A stretch of DNA of 61,900 nucleotides from an uncultured bacterium. Lineage in GTDB: Bacteria; Gemmatimonadota; Gemmatimonadetes; Longimicrobiales; RSA9. Both the position numbers and the translations under genes were made by a program. Below the pieces are notes generated by a model. The model was not told the DNA's origin, did no database searches, and saw nothing but the letters and a program-made list of their open reading frames with translations. Position 1 is the first letter of the stretch; each line of letters opens with the position of its first letter. Shown piece by piece: positions 57,707-61,900 of the stretch. The stretch is taken from assembly GCA_937889645.1 (NCBI GenBank), contig CALBZE010000125.1:1-61900 (forward strand), in the 5' to 3' direction.

Positions 57707-59341
57707 CTACGACGCCGCACCGCGGTACACCCCCCACTCGGCGCGCAGCACGTCGCTGATCTCGCCGAGCGTGGCCATCGCCTTGACGGCCTCGATCAAC
57801 GGGGGCATCAGGTTGTCCGTGCCCCGGGCGGCCGCGCCGACCGCCTCGAGCGCACGACGGACCGCCGCCTCGTCGCGGCGGCGGCGGACTTCCGCGAGCT
57901 TCGCCTTCTGGCGCGCTTCGAGCGCCGGAAAGTCCGGCTGCTCGATACGGGGCGGACCCTCCTCCGTGCGGTACGCGTTCACGCCCACGATGATGCGCTC
58001 GCCCCGCTCCACCGCCATCTGGTGCTCGTACGCGGCCCGGTGGATCTCCTCCTGGAAGAACGGGATCGCCTTCGCCGCGCCGCCCAGCTCGTCGACCTTG
58101 GCCAGGTACTCCCGCGCCTTCGCCTCGAGCGCATCGGTCAGCGCCTCGACGTAGTAGCTCCCGCCAAGCGGGTCGACCGTCTCGGTAACTCCGGACTCCG
58201 TCGCCAGGATCTGCTGCGTCCGGAGCGCCAGCCGTGCCGACTCCTCGGTCGGCAGCGCGAGCGCCTCGTCGTACGCGTTCGTGTGCAGCGACTGCGTCCC
58301 GCCGAGGACCGCGGCCAGCGCCTGCACCGTCACGCGCACCACGTTGTTGAGCGGCTGCTGCGCGGTGAGCGTCACGCCGCCGGTCTGCGTGTGGAAGCGC
58401 AGCCGGCACGAGTCGTCCGACGCGCTGTGGCGCTCGCGCATCAGGCGCGCCCAGAGCCGCCGCGCGGCACGGAACTTCGCGACTTCCTCGAAGAGGTCGT
58501 TGTGCGCGGCGAAGAAGAACGAAAGCCGGGGCGCGAACTCGTCCACCGCGAGCCCGGCCGCCACCGCCCGCTTCACGTACTCCAGCGCGTTCGCGAAGGT
58601 GAACGCGATCTCCTGCGCCGCGGTCGCGCCCGCTTCACGAATGTGGTAGCCGCTGATCGAGATCGTGTTCCAGCGCGGGACCTCGCACGAGCAGAACGCG
58701 AAAATGTCGGTGATCAGCCGCAGACTCGGCTCGACCGGGTAGATGTACGTCCCGCGCGCGATGTACTCCTTCAGGATGTCGTTCTGCACCGTCCCGGAGA
58801 GCTTCTCGCGCGGCACGCCACGCTCGTCGGCGAGCGCGACGTAGAAGGCCAGGAGGATCGCGGCGGTCGCGTTGATCGTCATCGAAACCGAGACCTGGTC
58901 GAGCGGGATCCCGTCGAAGAGGATCCGCACGTCGTCCAGCGTGTCGATCGCGACGCCCACCCGGCCGACCTCGCCCTCCGCCATCGGCGCGTCCGAGTCG
59001 TACCCCATCTGCGTGGGGAGGTCGAACGCGACGCTGAGCCCGGTCTGCCCGTGGTCCAGCAGGTACCGGTAGCGACGGTTCGTCTCCTCCGCCGTCCCGA
59101 ACCCGGCGTACTGGCGCATCGTCCAGTGCCGCCCACGGTACATCGTCGGGTAGACCCCGCGCGTGAACGGGAACTCGCCCGGGTAGCCGAGGTCGCGCGC
59201 GTACTCGATCGTGACGTCCGAGGGGTCGTAGACCCGCGCGATCTCGATCCCGCTCGTCGTCTCGAACTTCTCCCGACGCTCCGACTGCCGGGCCAGGACC
59301 GGCGCGACCGTCTCTCGCGTCCAGCGCTCCTTGTCCGCCAT
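57707..59341 (-). CDS. Methylmalonyl-CoA mutase catalytic subunit (without B12 domain)
   Basis: This 544-aa protein is the catalytic (TIM-barrel) part of methylmalonyl-CoA mutase, which interconverts methylmalonyl-CoA and succinyl-CoA. It shows RGVYPTMYRGRHWTMRQYAGFGTAEETN, AFDLPTQMGYDSD, SGTVQNDILKEY and the FHTQTGGVTLTAQQP active-site histidine region. The roughly 130-aa cobalamin-binding domain of the single-chain enzyme is missing, so a separate small subunit is expected elsewhere. It is followed by fmdB and preceded by the biotinyl gene. Confidence 0.92.
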   Translation of the reverse strand: MADKERWTRETVAPVLARQSERREKFETTSGIEIARVYDPSDVTIEYARDLGYPGEFPFTRGVYPTMYRGRHWTMRQYAGFGTAEETNRRYRYLLDHGQTGLSVAFDLPTQMGYDSDAPMAEGEVGRVGVAIDTLDDVRILFDGIPLDQVSVSMTINATAAILLAFYVALADERGVPREKLSGTVQNDILKEYIARGTYIYPVEPSLRLITDIFAFCSCEVPRWNTISISGYHIREAGATAAQEIAFTFANALEYVKRAVAAGLAVDEFAPRLSFFFAAHNDLFEEVAKFRAARRLWARLMRERHSASDDSCRLRFHTQTGGVTLTAQQPLNNVVRVTVQALAAVLGGTQSLHTNAYDEALALPTEESARLALRTQQILATESGVTETVDPLGGSYYVEALTDALEAKAREYLAKVDELGGAAKAIPFFQEEIHRAAYEHQMAVERGERIIVGVNAYRTEEGPPRIEQPDFPALEARQKAKLAEVRRRRDEAAVRRALEAVGAAARGTDNLMPPLIEAVKAMATLGEISDVLRAEWGVYRGAAS

Positions 59342-59364
59342 CGTCCCTCCTTCCGGCCGCCGCG

Positions 59365-59868
59365 CTACCCCTCGAACTCCACGAGCACCGCGCCCTTCTC
59401 CACCGCCTGCCCCTGCTTCACGTGGACCCGGGCGACGACGCCGTCGGCCTCCGCCTTCAGCTCGTTCTCCATCTTCATCGCTTCGATGATGACGACGCCC
59501 TGTCCGGCCTTCACCTGCTGGCCCGCCTCGACCTCGACGCGCACGACGAGCCCCGGCATCGGCGCGCGCACCGGCTTCGGCCCCTGCGCCGCCTTCGCGC
59601 CGCCGGTCATCGCCCGGATCGCGCGCGTACGCTCGTCGACGACCTCGACGGCGAAGCGCTGGCCGTCCAGGTGCAGGTCCCAGCTCCCGCGCTCGGCGCC
59701 GCGCTGTGCGACCAGCCCGAACGAGCGGCCGTCGGCCAGGAGGTGCCGCAACGGCGTGCCCGGCACCGTGGCCAGCTCGGCCTCGACCGGCCGTCCGTCC
59801 ACGGTCACCGCGTCGCCCGAGAGCTCGACCTCGAAGGTCCGCCCTCCGATCGTCACGAAGTACCGCAT
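59365..59868 (-). CDS. Biotinyl (BCCP-like) carrier protein
   Basis: This 167-aa protein ends in a biotinyl/lipoyl domain (about 95-167) with VRAPMPGLVVRVEVEAGQ and the biotinylation motif EAMKMENEL. The N-terminal part has a small beta domain (about 1-80) as in the BT region of acyl-CoA carboxylases. With the adjacent biotin carboxylase and methylmalonyl-CoA mutase it most likely serves propionyl-CoA (or acetyl-CoA) carboxylase. The ATG at 59868 overlaps rlmD by 16 nt. Confidence 0.9.
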   Translation of the reverse strand: MRYFVTIGGRTFEVELSGDAVTVDGRPVEAELATVPGTPLRHLLADGRSFGLVAQRGAERGSWDLHLDGQRFAVEVVDERTRAIRAMTGGAKAAQGPKPVRAPMPGLVVRVEVEAGQQVKAGQGVVIIEAMKMENELKAEADGVVARVHVKQGQAVEKGAVLVEFEG

Positions 59869-61172
59869 TCCAGCTCCACCACAGTTTCGACGTGCGCCGT
59901 CTGCGGGAACAGGTCGAAACAACGAACCGACCGCACCCGGAACGTCGGCGCGAGCCGCGAGAGGTCCCGCGCCAGCGTCGCCGGGTCGCAGCTCACGTAG
60001 ATCAGCCGCGCCGGCGGCGTGCGCCGCAAGGTCTCCGGCACGGCCTCGTCCACGCCAGAGCGCGGCGGGTTGAGGATCACGAGCTCGGCCGGCAGCGCCG
60101 CCTCCAGGTGCTCCTCGACCGCGCCGGCCACGAACTCGGCCCCCTCGGGCGCCGCGGCCCGCGCCTCGGCGACCGCGTCGGCGTCCAGCTCGATCCCGGT
60201 CACCCGCGCGCCCGCGCGCGCCAGCCGCCGCGCGTGCAGCCCCACGCCGCAGTAGGCGTCGACGACGCGCTTCCCCGCGACGTCGCCCGCGCGCTCGAAG
60301 ACGTACGCCTCAAGAAGCGCCGCCGCGCGACGGTTCACCTGCAGGAACATCGCGCCGCTCAGCTCGAGTTCCTCTTCCGCCCAGACCTCGGGGACCGAGC
60401 CCCGCCCCGCGAGGAGGATCGCCTCGGCCGAGCCCGCGGGCCGGTGCCAAACGGCGACGAGCCCGGTCACCCGCTCGAGCAGCGCCGGCGCGTTCCCCGG
60501 CGCGTACCCGCCCTCGACCAGAAGCGCGACGTCGCCCGTCGCCGTGCCGCGCAGCGTGAGCCGCAGCTCCCGCCCCGACGGCAACAGCGACGCATCCTCG
60601 CCCCACGACGCACGCAGTCGCCCCCAGACCCCGGCGACCGAGGCCTCGGGTAGCAGACACGCCTCCGTGATGTCGACGATCCGGCCCGGCCGGTCCAGCT
60701 CGTGGAACCCCGCCACGACCCGACCGCCGCCCAGCCGCCGCAGCGTGAACGACACGCGGTTGCGGTACCGGAACTCCTCGGGCGACGGTACGACCTCCGG
60801 CGGCTCGATCTCGAGCCCGCCGATCCGGCGCAGCGCGTCGGCGACGATCCGCGCCTTCACCCGCAACTGCGCCCCGTAGTCGAGGTGCTCGATCGTGCAG
60901 CCGCCGCAGCGCGCGTAGTGCGGGCACGGCGCCTCCCGCCGGTCCGGCGACGGCCGCAGCACCCGCACCAGCTCCGCGCGCGCCCAGCGTCGCTTCTCCT
61001 CGACGACGCGGACGAGGACCTTTTCGCCCGGCGCCGTCCGGTGCACGAATACGGCGCGGCCGTCCGGCAGCCGCCCCACCCCCGCACCGCCCGCGGCGAT
61101 CCCCGTGATCTCGACCTCGACGCCCCGCGCCCCGCTCCCCCGGCCGCGTTCTCCCATCGCCCGCCTCGCCAC
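59853..61172 (-). CDS. RlmD/RumA-type rRNA (uracil-5) methyltransferase
   Basis: This 439-aa enzyme has an N-terminal TRAM domain, an iron-sulphur motif with CPHYARCGGC and a fourth Cys in EACLLPE, and a C-terminal SAM-dependent methyltransferase domain with VVDAYCGVGLHAR, LNPPRSGVDE and the catalytic YVSCDPATLARDL. It should methylate uracil C5 in 23S rRNA (RlmD/RlmC-like) or tRNA. The first codons overlap no upstream gene; starts at 61172 or at the MGERGRG codon six residues later (61154) are possible. Confidence 0.9.
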   Translation of the reverse strand: MARRAMGERGRGSGARGVEVEITGIAAGGAGVGRLPDGRAVFVHRTAPGEKVLVRVVEEKRRWARAELVRVLRPSPDRREAPCPHYARCGGCTIEHLDYGAQLRVKARIVADALRRIGGLEIEPPEVVPSPEEFRYRNRVSFTLRRLGGGRVVAGFHELDRPGRIVDITEACLLPEASVAGVWGRLRASWGEDASLLPSGRELRLTLRGTATGDVALLVEGGYAPGNAPALLERVTGLVAVWHRPAGSAEAILLAGRGSVPEVWAEEELELSGAMFLQVNRRAAALLEAYVFERAGDVAGKRVVDAYCGVGLHARRLARAGARVTGIELDADAVAEARAAAPEGAEFVAGAVEEHLEAALPAELVILNPPRSGVDEAVPETLRRTPPARLIYVSCDPATLARDLSRLAPTFRVRSVRCFDLFPQTAHVETVVELECGTS

Positions 61173-61208
61173 GCGCCGCTCAGGCCGCGCGAAAGATAGT
61201 CCGCTTCG

Positions 61209-61900
61209 CTACCTCCGCCAGCCCCGCTCCCTCCACCCGCTCCCGGCCTCGGCCGGCGACGCGCCGATCCGGCGCACGGCCCGCCGCTGCCGGTCCTCTT
61301 CCTCCAGCAACGCGGCGGCCAGCGCGGCGGCACGCAGCATCCCCTCGTCCGGCTCGCCATCCAGCAGCCCGGGGTGCTTTTCCAGGTAGCGGATGTCGAC
61401 GTTCCCGGCCCGGAAATCCGGCTCTTCCATCACGCGACGGTGGAACGGCGCGCTCGTCTCGACCCCCACGATGCGAAGCTCCGCGAGCGCACGGCGCATC
61501 CGTTCGATCGCCGCCGCCCGGTCCGGCCCGTGCACGATCAGCTTCCCGAGCAGCGGGTCGTAGTAGAGCGACACCTCGAACCCTTCCATGATCCCGCCGT
61601 CCCACCGCACGCCCGGGCCCGCCGGGAGCTGCAGCCGCTCGATCCGCCCCGTCGACGGGAGGAACCCGTTCCGCGCATCCTCGCTCGTGATCCGGCACTC
61701 GATCGCGTGACCGTCGAGCCGAATGTCCTCCTGCCTGAACGGCAGCCGCTCCCCCGCCGCGATCCGGATCTGCCACTGCACCAGGTCGAGCCCCGTGATC
61801 ATCTCCGTGACCGGGTGCTCGACCTGGATGCGCGTGTTCATCTCCAGGAAGTAGAACTCGCCGTCCTGGAAGAGGAACTCGATCGTCCCCGCGTTCCGGT
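61209..61900 (-). CDS. Biotin carboxylase (acyl-CoA carboxylase subunit), C-terminal part
   Basis: The gene runs off the right edge of the window, so only about 230 C-terminal residues are seen. The sequence GEFYFLEMNTRIQVEHPVTEM is the ATP-grasp/biotin carboxylase active-site strand, followed by the C-terminal domain with IECRITSEDARNGFLPSTG and YYDPLLGKLIVHG. It should be the biotin carboxylase of propionyl- or acetyl-CoA carboxylase, working with the biotinyl protein at 59365-59868. Confidence 0.9.
   Translation of the reverse strand, partial: RNAGTIEFLFQDGEFYFLEMNTRIQVEHPVTEMITGLDLVQWQIRIAAGERLPFRQEDIRLDGHAIECRITSEDARNGFLPSTGRIERLQLPAGPGVRWDGGIMEGFEVSLYYDPLLGKLIVHGPDRAAAIERMRRALAELRIVGVETSAPFHRRVMEEPDFRAGNVDIRYLEKHPGLLDGEPDEGMLRAAALAAALLEEEDRQRRAVRRIGASPAEAGSGWRERGWRR

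Noticed and set aside
57566..60073. Plus-strand open frame of 835 aa opposite methylmalonyl-CoA mutase
   Set aside because: Although very long, it is rich in Arg, His and Val, and it is the antisense shadow of the mutase and biotinyl genes.

Overview
The window comes from a very GC-rich, Gram-negative (diderm) bacterium. LPS assembly and heptose genes (lptE, lpxH, rfaE1, rfaE2), MlaE/F/D lipid transport, lipobox proteins and outer-membrane beta-barrels all point to an outer membrane. A mannose-type PTS with HPr kinase, a standalone PNPFNP-type C-terminal domain, DUF5683/DUF5715 proteins and a beta-propeller remnant suggest Gemmatimonadota or a neighbouring phylum. That placement is inference; no rRNA is present to test it.

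Layout, left to right. Positions 245-689 hold a minus-strand tRNA cluster (Pro-Arg-His-Lys) with a clear promoter at 703-731. From 728 to 14813 a long minus-strand block reads deoC, an ALDH16-type two-domain aldehyde dehydrogenase, a thioesterase, a HEAT-cyclophilin lipoprotein, a gluzincin/propeller/Omp85-like barrel protein, two lipoproteins including LptE, a cation antiporter, hemC, rfaE2, rph and rdgB. Many junctions are 4-nt ATGA/GTGA overlaps, implying translational coupling. Positions 14943-25197 are mixed: lpxH, murI, a lipid kinase, recX, a retropepsin-like protease, tRNA-Sec, a CBS protein, an M15-like protein, murB, psd, ridA and rfaE1. Positions 25299-28513 are the plus-strand mlaE-mlaF-mlaD-DUF308 group. 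A decayed propeller gene, a VOC protein, tmRNA, a diguanylate cyclase, larB and dus follow on the minus strand.

Positions 34881-35722 (plus) carry a PtsN-like EIIA and a C4 zinc-ribbon protein. From 35812 to the right edge everything is on the minus strand: selB-recO-lipid/regulatory genes, metK, a complete PTS (EI, HPr, EIIA-D, HPr kinase), hpf, a glycosyltransferase, nusB, the riboflavin genes (ribD, ribE, ribBA, ribH), a porin-like protein, purM, a PfkB kinase, argS, a zinc-ribbon protein, methylmalonyl-CoA mutase, a biotinyl protein, an RlmD-type methyltransferase and a partial biotin carboxylase.

Functional themes: envelope biogenesis; selenocysteine decoding (tRNA-Sec plus SelB, although no selenoprotein was recognised here); a carbon/nitrogen regulatory PTS next to ribosome hibernation; riboflavin synthesis; and propionyl/methylmalonyl-CoA metabolism. 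I did not see a CRISPR array, insertion sequence, prophage or defence island. The best candidates for something under-described are the 998-aa peptidase-propeller-barrel protein coupled to the HEAT-cyclophilin lipoprotein, the animal-like DERA/ALDH16 pair, and the tiny standalone sorting-domain protein.
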